Below, one piece after another: positions 26,932 to 36,049 of a stretch of 64,000 nt of DNA. The stretch is from Butyrivibrio sp. (lineage in GTDB: Bacteria > Bacillota > Clostridia > Lachnospirales > Lachnospiraceae), in the NCBI RefSeq assembly GCF_017635265.1, contig NZ_JAGBLU010000028.1, positions 1-64,000 of the forward strand. The letters run 5' to 3'. Numbering within the stretch: position 1 is the first letter of the stretch; each line of letters starts with the position of its first letter. A model generated the notes under the pieces. That model was given only the letters and a program-made list of their open reading frames with translations, made no database searches and was not told the DNA's origin. Position numbers and translations under genes: made by a program.

Positions 26932-29378
26932 AAAAGCCTGTTAATTTTAAAATCACAACCTTTTTGCAGCATATTCTTGCCGCATTTATAGCATTTTCAC
27001 TTGTGTTTGTTTTTGCCGGAACCAGCATAATAATCACGGGTGCAAAAGGAGACTATTCCTATACTTTATATGAATCTGACAGAAACAGAACCTATGAGGA
27101 TTCGTATCTTTTTAACAATATCCTGGGTAACAATCTTTCGGATGTAATTAGACTTATTGCCATCAGAAGCCAGCTTGAAACTTCCGGTGAGTATGACAGT
27201 GAAAAGAAAATTGACGTAACTGCCTACGTCAATAAAGGCACAACACTTCCGGGGGATTATATAACGGCTGCATATACGGTGTCTGATCTTCTTAAATGGG
27301 CTCAGAGCGGCTTTGTATATGAGACAAGAAATTTCACTGAAGATGAGAGCGCAGCTTTCTTAAGCTCTACTACGACATATACACATCTAAAAAACAATCT
27401 GATGTCCGGGGGAATGAATTCATATTTAAGTTCTTCGCTTGCGGATAACAGCGTTGAATTTACCGTATCAGGCAATTCTGTTAAAGGAAGCGGTTCACAT
27501 AATATACTTTCATCAAGGTATCAGACAGTTGATGGAAAGAATATAGAAGACCTGGTTTCAAGCTGGGAAGAGTACAGCCTTCTTTGCAGTAATGTGGAAG
27601 AAGCTGCCAGAAATCTTTTATCCAACTTTGAGGAATATGGAAACCTTCTTTCTTACTATGGATATCAGAACAGTAACTTAAGATATTATGTTACAAGGAC
27701 TATTAATGGCTCTACATCTGTGTTTACGAATGTTACTGAACTTTCAGGTGAGACTACAGGTATAGATATAAAAAATGTTTTTGAAAACTATGGAAGATAC
27801 ATATACTATTGCCCTTATGAGTTAAATTATGAGACTAATACCCTCATAAAAGAAAATGTGGTGAGAAGCTTATTAAAGACCTACAGCTATGCATATCCCG
27901 ATCAGATAAAGGTATATGTTGCTGTTGATACCAATGGGTATCCATGCATTGACGATTTCACTCAGGGCAAGGCAAGCTTTACAAAATATATGCCATACAG
28001 GACGCAGATTCTTATTTTGTGTTTTGTAGCAGCGTTTATTTATATATTACTGTTTATAATAACTTTGAAAAGTCCGGTTGCCATAAGTGGAAGGACTCTT
28101 AACACAGAGATTGTAGGAATTAAAAATCTGCTTATTATGGCACTTCCTGTGGCACTATTTATTGCAGTTGCATTTTTTACCGATACAAGTTATCTGAAAA
28201 TTGTAAGACTTGAGAATTTCCCATTTTACGCTGCAATCGGAGCATGTGTTTTCAACATGGGATTTTTGGGACTTGTTTATGGAATTGCAGGCAAGATAAA
28301 AGAGAAAGCTCTTTGGAAAGACAGCCTTTTTAGAAAACTTATTTTGGGAGCAAGAAATCTTATTCTTACAACAACCGATAATGGAAATGTAATAATAAGA
28401 ACCTGGATACCGTATGTTTCCTTTATTGTTTTGAATTTGTGCCTTTTTAAAATAGGCCTGGCCGGAATAGTTATAGCTGCATTTATGGATATTCTGGTTG
28501 GAATTTATCTCTACAGGCAGAATCTTGACAGAGATAAAATAATCAAGGTTATAGATAAAATTAAAAATGGGGATGTAAAGTCAAAGGTAGATATCGGATC
28601 ACTACATTCAGATAATATTGCACTTGCAGATGCAGTTAATTCTATCGGTGAGGGAATAGAAAAAGCTGTGGATACCAGTATGAAGGATGAAAAACTAAAG
28701 GCTGACCTGATCACCAATGTTTCGCATGACATCAAAACCCCGCTTACTTCCATAATCAATTATGTGGACCTCATAAAGAGAGAAGATATTGGAAATGAGA
28801 GAGTGATAGAATACGTAAAAATTCTTGATCAGAAATCTCAAAAACTAAAAAAACTCACAGAGGATCTGGTTGAAGCATCCAAAATCAGTTCCGGAAATAT
28901 CAGCATTGAGCTGTCAAAGATTGATTTTGTAGAGCTTGTAAACCAGACAATCGGGGAGTTTTTTGAAAAGTTTGAAGCAAGTGGACTTACACCGATTTTT
29001 AAAGCAGAGGAAAAGAATATATCTATAGTTGCAGATGCAAGACATCTCTGGCGAGTGCTTGAAAATCTTTTCGGTAATGCCTGCAAGTATGCCCTGTCAG
29101 GCACCAGAGTATATCTTGAAATGTATGTGGATGAAAATGAAGAGGGTGTAAAAAAGGCTTTCTTTTCCATAAAAAATATTTCTGCAAAAGAGCTTAATGT
29201 AAGCGCTGAGGAACTTACAAAGAAATTCATAAGAGGAGATGAGTCGAGAACAACCGAGGGAAGCGGACTTGGTCTTTCAATTGCCAAAAATCTGACATTG
29301 GCTCAGGGTGGCACCTTCGACATAAGGCTTGATGGAGATCTTTTCAAAGTAATAATTGCATTTGATGTGGCAGAATAA
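26925..29378 (+). CDS. Sensor histidine kinase with large extracellular domain
   Basis: An 817-residue kinase. One membrane helix near residues 15-40 is followed by about 310 outside residues, then a cluster of hydrophobic segments (about 360-380, 405-420, 430-455 and 480-530), a linker, and HisKA with the phospho-His at about residue 601 in NVSHDIKTPLTSIINYVDL. The HATPase domain has the N box ENLFGNACKYA and G boxes ending GSGLGLSIAKNLTLA. The multi-helix transmembrane unit and long outer region differ from the common two-helix design and are shared with many Lachnospiraceae kinases next to VanR-like regulators. The signal is unknown. Confidence 0.92.
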   Translation: MLKKPVNFKITTFLQHILAAFIAFSLVFVFAGTSIIITGAKGDYSYTLYESDRNRTYEDSYLFNNILGNNLSDVIRLIAIRSQLETSGEYDSEKKIDVTAYVNKGTTLPGDYITAAYTVSDLLKWAQSGFVYETRNFTEDESAAFLSSTTTYTHLKNNLMSGGMNSYLSSSLADNSVEFTVSGNSVKGSGSHNILSSRYQTVDGKNIEDLVSSWEEYSLLCSNVEEAARNLLSNFEEYGNLLSYYGYQNSNLRYYVTRTINGSTSVFTNVTELSGETTGIDIKNVFENYGRYIYYCPYELNYETNTLIKENVVRSLLKTYSYAYPDQIKVYVAVDTNGYPCIDDFTQGKASFTKYMPYRTQILILCFVAAFIYILLFIITLKSPVAISGRTLNTEIVGIKNLLIMALPVALFIAVAFFTDTSYLKIVRLENFPFYAAIGACVFNMGFLGLVYGIAGKIKEKALWKDSLFRKLILGARNLILTTTDNGNVIIRTWIPYVSFIVLNLCLFKIGLAGIVIAAFMDILVGIYLYRQNLDRDKIIKVIDKIKNGDVKSKVDIGSLHSDNIALADAVNSIGEGIEKAVDTSMKDEKLKADLITNVSHDIKTPLTSIINYVDLIKREDIGNERVIEYVKILDQKSQKLKKLTEDLVEASKISSGNISIELSKIDFVELVNQTIGEFFEKFEASGLTPIFKAEEKNISIVADARHLWRVLENLFGNACKYALSGTRVYLEMYVDENEEGVKKAFFSIKNISAKELNVSAEELTKKFIRGDESRTTEGSGLGLSIAKNLTLAQGGTFDIRLDGDLFKVIIAFDVAE

Positions 29379-29380
29379 TA

Positions 29381-29427
29381 AAAAACATGCATTCTTGAAT
29401 CAACAATTCAAGAATGCATGTTTTTTT
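29381..29427 (+). terminator. Palindromic element copy 1, terminator between convergent kinase and prs genes
   Basis: Arms ACATGCATTCTTGAAT (29385-29400) and ATTCAAGAATGCATGT (29406-29421) surround loop CAACA, with A and T runs on either side, so it can terminate in both directions. Its core is shared almost exactly with elements at 42865 and 60330. Confidence 0.85.
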
Positions 29428-29452
29428 AATATCATAGGAAGACTCTTTATTT

Positions 29453-30652
29453 TTAATCAAACAGCTCAGCAGGAGTTTTGCAGCCTGAATTGTATTTGCC
29501 AACAATTTCGTGAATTTTGTCGGTAGGCATGTTGACGGTTGCCATTGAAGCGTCATGGTTTAAGAAGTCGATGATTGTTGCAAGGAATTTTCCCATATCA
29601 GCTATGAAGATATATTCCCTGCTTGTAACTTCTTCATTCATGTAGGTAAGATTTGTGGTGATGACAGCATCAAAGTATCCTTTTTCATAACCGTCATCAA
29701 ATTTTGACATTCCATCTGTGAACAGTCCAAAAGTTGTGCAGATAAATACTCGCTTTGCACCCATATTTTTAAGCTGCTTGGCTGTATCGATCATACTTGA
29801 ACCTGAAGAAATCATGTCGTCTATTATTATAACGTCACGGCCTAAAATATCAGAACCGAGGAATTCGTGAGCAACAATAGGATTTGTTCCGTTAACTACG
29901 TGAGCGTAATCACGTCTCTTATAGAACATACCGGTGTCTGCGCCGATAACGTTTGCAAAGTAGACAGCTCTGTCAAGGGCTCCTTCATCAGGACTTATAA
30001 CTGTGAGATGATCCTTATCAACAATAAGATCATCAATATGGGACAATAAAGCTTTCATAAACTGGTATGAAGCAAGGAAGTTATCGAAACCGCCAAGAGG
30101 TTTTGCATTGGATATTCTGGGATCATGAGCATCAAAAGTAATAAAGTTTGAAATGCCCATTTCGTGGAGTTCGGCAAACATCTGAGCAGCATCTAAAGAT
30201 TCCATACCATTTCTTTTATGCTGACGTCCTTCATAGAGGAATGGCATAATGACATTTATTCTCTTTGCTTTACCAGTGATTGCACCAATAACACGCTTAA
30301 GATCCTGATAATGATCATCAGGAGATTTATGGTTTACATAATTGTACATTTTATAGGTGATGCTGTAGTTGCAGACATCAGTTAAAATGTATACGTCGTT
30401 TCCACGCACACTTTCTTTGATGGTAGCCTTAGCTTCACCACTGTTAAATCTGTCAAGGCTGTAATCAATTTTGTAATTGTCTTTTACATATCCATGAAAA
30501 GCAGGATCACTTTCAGGCATCTTATAAAGATCATGTCTGAATTCTGAGATGTAATGGTTTACGCTTTCTCCAAGTTCCTTGGCTGAATCCATTACAATAA
30601 GATTAAGAGGTGCAACCGGAATAGTACCTTCCAGCTTTCTAAAATCTGGCAT
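29453..30652 (-). CDS. prs: Ribose-phosphate pyrophosphokinase, long form
   Basis: It makes PRPP from ribose-5-phosphate and ATP. The PRPP-binding loop is DVIIIDDMISSGSSMIDTA, and the flexible and metal regions are PFLYEGRQHKRNG and FDAHDPRI. At 399 residues it is clearly longer than the roughly 315 of the standard enzyme; the extra length lies at the N-terminus and around residues 60-90 and 300-330. This long form appears typical of Lachnospiraceae. The start follows AAGGAAGCGAACA. PRPP feeds nucleotide, His and Trp synthesis. It converges with the kinase gene. Confidence 0.92.
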   Translation of the reverse strand: MPDFRKLEGTIPVAPLNLIVMDSAKELGESVNHYISEFRHDLYKMPESDPAFHGYVKDNYKIDYSLDRFNSGEAKATIKESVRGNDVYILTDVCNYSITYKMYNYVNHKSPDDHYQDLKRVIGAITGKAKRINVIMPFLYEGRQHKRNGMESLDAAQMFAELHEMGISNFITFDAHDPRISNAKPLGGFDNFLASYQFMKALLSHIDDLIVDKDHLTVISPDEGALDRAVYFANVIGADTGMFYKRRDYAHVVNGTNPIVAHEFLGSDILGRDVIIIDDMISSGSSMIDTAKQLKNMGAKRVFICTTFGLFTDGMSKFDDGYEKGYFDAVITTNLTYMNEEVTSREYIFIADMGKFLATIIDFLNHDASMATVNMPTDKIHEIVGKYNSGCKTPAELFD

Positions 30653-30726
30653 ATTGTTCGCTTCCTTTTTATGAATTATTTAATAATAAACATAGTTTTA
30701 CAAATACTGTTTTAACATCTATGGTG

Positions 30727-30755
30727 CTGACACGTCAAGGACAAGATGGTATAAT
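30727..30755 (+). promoter_or_regulatory. Extended -10 promoter of the DUF512 gene
   Basis: CTGACA at 30727-30732, a 17-base spacer and TATAAT at 30750-30755, preceded by TGG (extended -10). The expected RNA start at about 30761-30763 coincides with the ATG at 30763. Confidence 0.75.
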
Positions 30756-30762
30756 ACAGGGC

Positions 30763-32121
30763 ATGAAGAAAAAAATTGGACACCTTATCGGTCGAATCGA
30801 TGCGGGAAGTATTGCAGAAGAACTTAATATTGAACCCGGAGATAAACTCATAAAAATCAATGATCAGGTAATTGAAGATATTTTTGATTATCAGTATCTC
30901 GTTCAGGATGAACATCTGGATGTGCTGATTGAGAAGCCGGATGGCGAGCAGTGGCTGCTTGATATTGACAAGGAATTTGATGAGGATCTTGGAATCGAGT
31001 TCGAAAACGGACTTATGGATGATTACAGATCCTGTAGTAATAAATGTATATTTTGTTTCATAGATCAGATGCCTAAGGGCATGAGAAAGACCTTGTATTT
31101 TAAGGATGATGATTCAAGGCTTTCTTTTCTTCAGGGCAATTATGTAACTCTTACAAATATGTCTGATGCAGATATAGACAGGATTTTGAAATATCATCTT
31201 TCTCCTATCAATATTTCTTTTCAGACGACCAACCCGGAACTAAGATGTAAAATGCTTGGAAACAGATTTGCCGGTGAAGCACTGAAAAAAGTTGACAGAC
31301 TATGTGCTCCCGGAACAGGAATTGAGATAAATGGACAGATTGTTCTTTGTAAGGGGGTTAACGACGGAAAAGAACTCGAAAGATCAATTTCTGATATGGC
31401 CAAATATATACCGAACCTTCAAAGCGTATCTGTGGTTCCGGTTGGACTTTCTAAATACAGAGACGGGCTTTATCCGCTTGAGCCCTTTAACAGTCAGGAT
31501 GCAGGCGAGGTCATTGACCTTATAGAAAGCTGGCAAAAGAAGATTTATAATGAACACGGAATGCATTTCATTCATGCAAGTGATGAGTGGTATTTCCTGG
31601 CAGGAAGAGATTTTCCCGAGGCTGACAGATACGACGGGTACATTCAGCTTGAAAACGGTGTTGGAATGATGAGGCTTCTTATTGATGAGTTTGAAGAGGC
31701 ATTTGAAAGGGCTGTTTCATATAATAAAGATTACCTGGGCACCCTGAACAGAGAAATCTCAATAGCCACCGGAAGGCTTGTTTATCCTTGTATAAAGCAG
31801 ATGGCTGAGAAGGCTATGAGTATTTGTACTGGACTAAAGGTACATGTTTATGAGATAATTAACGAGTTTTTTGGCGAGAGGATTACTGTTTCAGGACTTC
31901 TTACCGGAACAGATATCATAAATCAGCTAAAGGATAAAGAACTTGGAAGTGAGCTTTTCCTTCCGGAGAATCTTCTTCGCAGCGGAGAAGACTATCTTCT
32001 TGATGACGTGAGAATCTGCGATATCGAGAAGGAATTAAACATTAAAGTTGGAATATCTGGGTGTGATGGACATAATCTCGTTTCACTGTTATTTGATATT
32101 CCGGAAGATGAATTAACATAA
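30763..32121 (+). CDS. DUF512 protein with PDZ-like and radical-SAM-like domains
   Basis: A PDZ-like N-terminus (GHLIGRIDAGSIAEELNIEPGD) is followed by a cysteine cluster CSNKCIFCFIDQMPKGMR (CxxxCxxC type) and a TIM-barrel-like radical SAM region (YVTLTNMSD; NISFQTTNPELR; EINGQIVLCKGVNDG), then the DUF512 C-terminal part. The family is nearly universal in Clostridia and its reaction is unknown. The gene order DUF512-der-plsY-gpsA is conserved there. Only the ATG at 30763 can be used if the promoter call is right; it has no Shine-Dalgarno site. Confidence 0.9.
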   Translation: MKKKIGHLIGRIDAGSIAEELNIEPGDKLIKINDQVIEDIFDYQYLVQDEHLDVLIEKPDGEQWLLDIDKEFDEDLGIEFENGLMDDYRSCSNKCIFCFIDQMPKGMRKTLYFKDDDSRLSFLQGNYVTLTNMSDADIDRILKYHLSPINISFQTTNPELRCKMLGNRFAGEALKKVDRLCAPGTGIEINGQIVLCKGVNDGKELERSISDMAKYIPNLQSVSVVPVGLSKYRDGLYPLEPFNSQDAGEVIDLIESWQKKIYNEHGMHFIHASDEWYFLAGRDFPEADRYDGYIQLENGVGMMRLLIDEFEEAFERAVSYNKDYLGTLNREISIATGRLVYPCIKQMAEKAMSICTGLKVHVYEIINEFFGERITVSGLLTGTDIINQLKDKELGSELFLPENLLRSGEDYLLDDVRICDIEKELNIKVGISGCDGHNLVSLLFDIPEDELT

Positions 32122-32130
32122 AGGATAATT

Positions 32131-33459
32131 ATGAGTAAGAAAAATATTGTTGCGGTTGTTGGCCGCCCTAACGTAGGAAAATCAACACTTTTCAATGCTC
32201 TTGCGGGCAGTAGAATTGCTATTGTTCAGGATACGCCCGGTGTTACGAGAGACAGAATCTATCAGGATGTGGAGTGGCTTAATCACAGCTTTACCCTTAT
32301 TGATACAGGAGGTATCGAGCCTGACTCCAAGGATGTTATTCTTTCGCAGATGAGAGAGCAGGCGCAGATTGCCATAGATACAGCAGATGTTATTATATTT
32401 ATGGTTGATGTAAAGCAGGGACTTACCGATTCGGATTCCAAGGTTGCAGACATGCTGAGAAGATCGGCAAAGCCTGTTGTTTTGTGTGTAAATAAGGTTG
32501 ATAATTACAACAGAGACTCCCTTGATGTATATGAGTTTTACAATCTGGGAATCGGCGAGCCTTTCCCGATTTCAGCAGTCAATAAACAGGGAATCGGTGA
32601 TCTTTTGGAAGAAGTCGTAAGTCATTTCAACAAGAATTCAACTGATGAAGAGGAAGATGATTCAACCAAGATTGCAATTATAGGTAAGCCAAACGTAGGT
32701 AAATCTTCCATTATCAACAGACTTATAGGTGAGAACAGACTTATTGTATCAGATGTGGCAGGAACAACCCGTGATGCCATTGATACAGAAGTAAAATATA
32801 ACGGCAAAAAGTATACATTTATTGATACTGCAGGACTTCGCAGAAAAAACAAGGTTAAAGACGAGCTTGAGCATTATATGATCGTCAGAACTGTAGGAGC
32901 TGTAGAGAGGGCGGATATTGCGATTTTAGTTATAAACGCTGAGGAAGGTGTAACAGAGCAGGATGCCAAGATTGCCGGAATCGCGCATGAAAGCGGAAAA
33001 GCAGTTATCATTGCTGTAAATAAGTGGGATCTTATTGAAAAGGATAATCATTCAGTAAAAGAGTTTACTAAAAATATCAGAAATACACTTGCGTTTATGA
33101 ACTATGCTGAGATTATATTCATATCTGCCGAAACCGGTCAGAGACTTGTTAAGCTTTATGACCTTATAGATATAGTAAGTGAGAATCATTCGCTCAGAGT
33201 TGCCACAGGTGTGCTTAATGAAATCATGACACAGGCAGTCGTTATGCAGCAGCCGCCAAGTGACAAGGGCAAGATTTTAAAACTCTATTATATTACTCAG
33301 GCATCTGTTAAACCGCCGACATTTGTCATTTTTGTAAATGATAAAAAGCTGATGCACTTTAGTTACACAAGATATATAGAAAACCAGATCAGAGAAGCCT
33401 TCGGATTTAAGGGGACTCCTTTGAGATTTATTATTAGGGAGAGAAAAGAGGATAAATAA
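32131..33459 (+). CDS. der: Ribosome biogenesis GTPase Der (EngA)
   Basis: Two tandem GTPase domains: G1 GRPNVGKSTLFNAL near residue 10 with DTGGIEPD, and G1 GKPNVGKSSIINRL near residue 185 with DTAGLRRKNKV. NKVD and NKWD supply the G4 motifs. A C-terminal KH-like domain spans about 355-440 (PPTFVIFVNDKKLMHFSYTR). Der is an essential 50S assembly factor. Length (442) is normal. Confidence 0.98.
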   Translation: MSKKNIVAVVGRPNVGKSTLFNALAGSRIAIVQDTPGVTRDRIYQDVEWLNHSFTLIDTGGIEPDSKDVILSQMREQAQIAIDTADVIIFMVDVKQGLTDSDSKVADMLRRSAKPVVLCVNKVDNYNRDSLDVYEFYNLGIGEPFPISAVNKQGIGDLLEEVVSHFNKNSTDEEEDDSTKIAIIGKPNVGKSSIINRLIGENRLIVSDVAGTTRDAIDTEVKYNGKKYTFIDTAGLRRKNKVKDELEHYMIVRTVGAVERADIAILVINAEEGVTEQDAKIAGIAHESGKAVIIAVNKWDLIEKDNHSVKEFTKNIRNTLAFMNYAEIIFISAETGQRLVKLYDLIDIVSENHSLRVATGVLNEIMTQAVVMQQPPSDKGKILKLYYITQASVKPPTFVIFVNDKKLMHFSYTRYIENQIREAFGFKGTPLRFIIRERKEDK

Positions 33460-34143
33460 ATGACTGGTATGGGATTGTTAGGGGCCAGAATAATATGTAT
33501 TCTGATCGGATATGTTTTTGGCATGATCCAGACAGCTGTATTCTATGGAAGGCTTAAGGGAATTGACATCAGAAAAGTGGGTTCCGGAAACGCAGGAACA
33601 ACTAACACTTTAAGGGTTCTTGGTCCAAAAGCCGGAGGTATAGTTCTTTTTGGAGATATGCTAAAATGCATGGCTGCCATATTTGTTACATATCTTATTT
33701 TTGGAAGATCTAATCCGGATTATAGTATTTTGTTTATGACATATACATTTGCCGGAGCAGTACTTGGCCATGATTTTCCGTTTTTTCTTAAATTCAAGGG
33801 CGGAAAAGGTATTGCATGTACAGCAGGATATACAATTTATTTAAGTATCCGGTATAATGTGCTGTTTTTGATAATGGGAATTATTTCTTTTTTCCTTCCC
33901 TTTAACCTTTTTCATATTGTTTCAGTGTGCAGTATGTTTTATTATGTACTTCTTTTGGCGACTATTATAATTTATGGACAGATGGGGCTTTTCTTTGCGC
34001 CACAGGGTGCTCTTGTTGAGGTTTACATAATTGTTGCATTTTTGACAGTGCTTGCAATTTATCAGCACCGGGGCAATATCAAAAAGCTTTTAAATGGTCA
34101 GGAACGAAAAACTTATATTTTTAAAAAGAATAAAGTGGATTAA
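33460..34143 (+). CDS. plsY: Acyl-phosphate glycerol-3-phosphate acyltransferase PlsY
   Basis: A membrane enzyme adding the first acyl chain to glycerol-3-phosphate from acyl-phosphate. Typical motifs are RKVGSGNAGTTNTLRVLG (family form GSGNxGxTN), GHDFPFFLKFKGGKGIA and several hydrophobic segments. It follows der without a gap and is followed by gpsA, which makes its substrate. At 227 residues it has a somewhat extended C-terminus. Confidence 0.95.
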   Translation: MTGMGLLGARIICILIGYVFGMIQTAVFYGRLKGIDIRKVGSGNAGTTNTLRVLGPKAGGIVLFGDMLKCMAAIFVTYLIFGRSNPDYSILFMTYTFAGAVLGHDFPFFLKFKGGKGIACTAGYTIYLSIRYNVLFLIMGIISFFLPFNLFHIVSVCSMFYYVLLLATIIIYGQMGLFFAPQGALVEVYIIVAFLTVLAIYQHRGNIKKLLNGQERKTYIFKKNKVD

Positions 34144-34168
34144 TTTAAGACTTAACGGGAGATAAGAC

Positions 34169-35194
34169 TTGGACAATCAGGAAATTGGCGTCATTGGCGC
34201 AGGAAGCTGGGGAATAGCTCTTGCGTATCTTTTATCAAATAATGGACATAATGTTACTGTGTGGTCACGAAGTGAATCTACAGTAGAAAAGCTTAAAAAC
34301 TATCATGGAAATGAAGAGAAGCTTCCTGGAGTAAAACTTCCGGAAAGCGTTAGCTACACTTCAGATATGAAATCTGCAGTTGAGAATAAGGATCTTTTGG
34401 TATTAGTTGTTCCATCTGCACATTTAAGAGAAACTGTAAGGCTTATGAAACCTTACATGACAAATGACCAGGAGCACAAGCAGATTATAGTCAACTGTAC
34501 TAAGGGGATTGAGGACGACACGCTTATGGTAATGTCGGATGTCATCCTTGATGAAATACCCGGATGTGAAGTTTGCGTTTTGTCAGGTCCTTCACACGCT
34601 GAAGAGGTCGGTAAGGGATTGCCGACTTCAATTGTAGTCGGAGCCTTTGAAAAAGACACAGCTAGGTATGTTCAGAATGTATTTATGAATAATGTTTTCA
34701 GGGTTTATATAAGTCCTGATATGCTTGGAATAGAGATTGGTGCAGCCCTGAAAAACGTAATTGCTCTTGCGGCCGGTATGGCAGATGGCTATGGGCTTGG
34801 TGATAATGCGAAAGCGGCTCTTATTACAAGAGGAATAGCAGAGATTGGACGTCTTGGAATGGCAATGGGGGGCAAATTTGAAACCTTTAGTGGTCTTTCG
34901 GGAATTGGAGATCTTGTTGTTACCTGTGCTTCCATGCATTCCAGAAACAGAAGAGCGGGAATACTCATCGGTCAGGGTAAATCCTATCAGGAGGCCATGG
35001 ATGAAGTACACATGGTAGTAGAAGGAGTTTTCAGTGCGAAAGCTGCCCTTAAGCTTGCTTTGAAGTATGAAGTAGAAATGCCGATAGTTCAAGCTGTAAA
35101 CGATATTTTATTCAATAATAAGGCACCGGGAGATGCATTAAACGATCTGATGCTAAGAGATAAAAAAATAGAAAATAATTCACTTGACTGGTAA
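34169..35194 (+). CDS. gpsA: Glycerol-3-phosphate dehydrogenase [NAD(P)+]
   Basis: It reduces dihydroxyacetone phosphate to glycerol-3-phosphate for phospholipid synthesis. The dinucleotide fold starts with IGVIGAGSWGIALAYLLS; catalytic region segments are LSGPSHAEEVGKGLPTS, ALKNVIALAAGMADGYGLGDNAKAALITRG and FSGLSGIGDLVVTC. The start is TTG 34169 after GGGAGATAAG. It is paired with plsY. Confidence 0.96.
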   Translation: MDNQEIGVIGAGSWGIALAYLLSNNGHNVTVWSRSESTVEKLKNYHGNEEKLPGVKLPESVSYTSDMKSAVENKDLLVLVVPSAHLRETVRLMKPYMTNDQEHKQIIVNCTKGIEDDTLMVMSDVILDEIPGCEVCVLSGPSHAEEVGKGLPTSIVVGAFEKDTARYVQNVFMNNVFRVYISPDMLGIEIGAALKNVIALAAGMADGYGLGDNAKAALITRGIAEIGRLGMAMGGKFETFSGLSGIGDLVVTCASMHSRNRRAGILIGQGKSYQEAMDEVHMVVEGVFSAKAALKLALKYEVEMPIVQAVNDILFNNKAPGDALNDLMLRDKKIENNSLDW

Positions 35195-35201
35195 AAAAGT
35201 T

Positions 35202-35230
35202 TTGACCTGTCTTGGGTTATGATGTATTAT
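35202..35230 (+). promoter_or_regulatory. Promoter of the folT riboswitch transcript
   Basis: TTGACC at 35202-35207, 17-base spacer, TATTAT at 35225-35230. The expected RNA start near 35237 lies just before the riboswitch. Confidence 0.7.
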
Positions 35231-35249
35231 GTATGCAAATAATAAATGC

Positions 35250-35344
35250 AGAGTAGGAACTTAAGCGTTAAGTGCCGGGTGAACAGGGAGTTGTCATCGG
35301 GACGAAGGATTATCCGCGGTTTAGGTTTCGCATCCCGCTGCTAC
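35250..35344 (+). ncRNA. Tetrahydrofolate (THF) riboswitch
   Basis: The stretch carries the conserved folate-riboswitch pieces in order: the GTAG closing strand, GCGTTAAGTG (35265-35274), GGGAGTTGTC (35286-35295), GGGACGAA (35299-35306), the CCGCGG block and TTTCGCATCCCGCTGCTAC. The 5' GTAG (35253-35256) pairs with the 3' CTAC (35341-35344). It stands directly before a FolT-like transporter, the expected target. Identified from recalled consensus, not from a covariance search. Confidence 0.88.
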
Positions 35345-35369
35345 ATCAATGGAATATTCAGGAATTTTA

Positions 35370-35410
35370 ATGTCCTCCGATGTGGTAAAGGAAGCTGCAA
35401 AGGAGGATAT
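35370..35410 (+). promoter_or_regulatory. Shine-Dalgarno-sequestering stem of the folT riboswitch
   Basis: ATGTCCTCC (35370-35378) can pair over nine positions (one G-U) with GGAGGATAT (35402-35410), which contains the folT ribosome site. This suggests control at translation initiation: closing of the stem blocks FolT synthesis when folate is bound. Confidence 0.6.
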
Positions 35411-35414
35411 TTTT

Positions 35415-35984
35415 ATGTTAAACAGTACACTAAAACACACAGTTACAGGCAAGTCAATTTTTTCATCGGTCAGTAGGCTTAAAGAAACAAAAGTCCTTAC
35501 TTTCTGTGGCATGATGGGAGCCCTTTCGGTTATTTTGGGATATGTTGCCACCATTAAATTTGGTCAGTACATCAGGATTGGATTTTCAGGACTTCCTAAC
35601 CAGATTGTTGACTATCTTTTTGGCCCCTGGGTTGGAGCAATTTTTGGCGGAACAATGGATATTATCAAGTGGTTCGCTTCGGGAGACGGAGACTTTTTTC
35701 TTGGATTTACCATTACAGCAATGGTAGGAGCGATTCTTTACGGAATATTTATCTATAATAAGCCGTTAAAGCTGTGGCGTGTTATAGCAGCGCAGGTTTC
35801 TGTTAAGATTGTCTGCAATATTATTCTTAATACTTTGTGGCTCAATCTTCTTTATGGCAAGGCTATAGCAGTTATTCTCCCGGGAAGACTTGTTTCAAAT
35901 GCAGTAATGCTCCCTGTTGATACAATCATCATGTATCTTATGCTTCAGGTTGTTAAAAAGGTTATTAAACCTTATTTTGACTGA
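35415..35984 (+). CDS. folT: Folate ECF transporter S component FolT
   Basis: A 189-residue membrane protein with about six hydrophobic helices, matching the FolT family of energy-coupling-factor substrate-binding subunits (FGQYIRIGFSGLPNQIVDYLFGPWVG; DIIKWFASGDGDFFLGFTIT). It would bind folates and use the shared EcfAA'T module encoded elsewhere. The start is ATG 35415, 8 bases after AAGGAGG; a longer frame from 35349 runs into the regulatory stem. The riboswitch strongly supports folate as the substrate. Confidence 0.93.
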   Translation: MLNSTLKHTVTGKSIFSSVSRLKETKVLTFCGMMGALSVILGYVATIKFGQYIRIGFSGLPNQIVDYLFGPWVGAIFGGTMDIIKWFASGDGDFFLGFTITAMVGAILYGIFIYNKPLKLWRVIAAQVSVKIVCNIILNTLWLNLLYGKAIAVILPGRLVSNAVMLPVDTIIMYLMLQVVKKVIKPYFD

Positions 35985-36049
35985 TGCGGATAAAGTGTTT
36001 TTGATATGCCGGGGAATATTAAGAATGCAGGAAGGCGGAAAACGTGTAA

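Noticed and set aside
35246-35476. 76-codon plus-strand frame over the folT leader
   Set aside because: It lies within the riboswitch and sequestering stem, has no ribosome site, and its translation is arginine/cysteine-rich without family resemblance.
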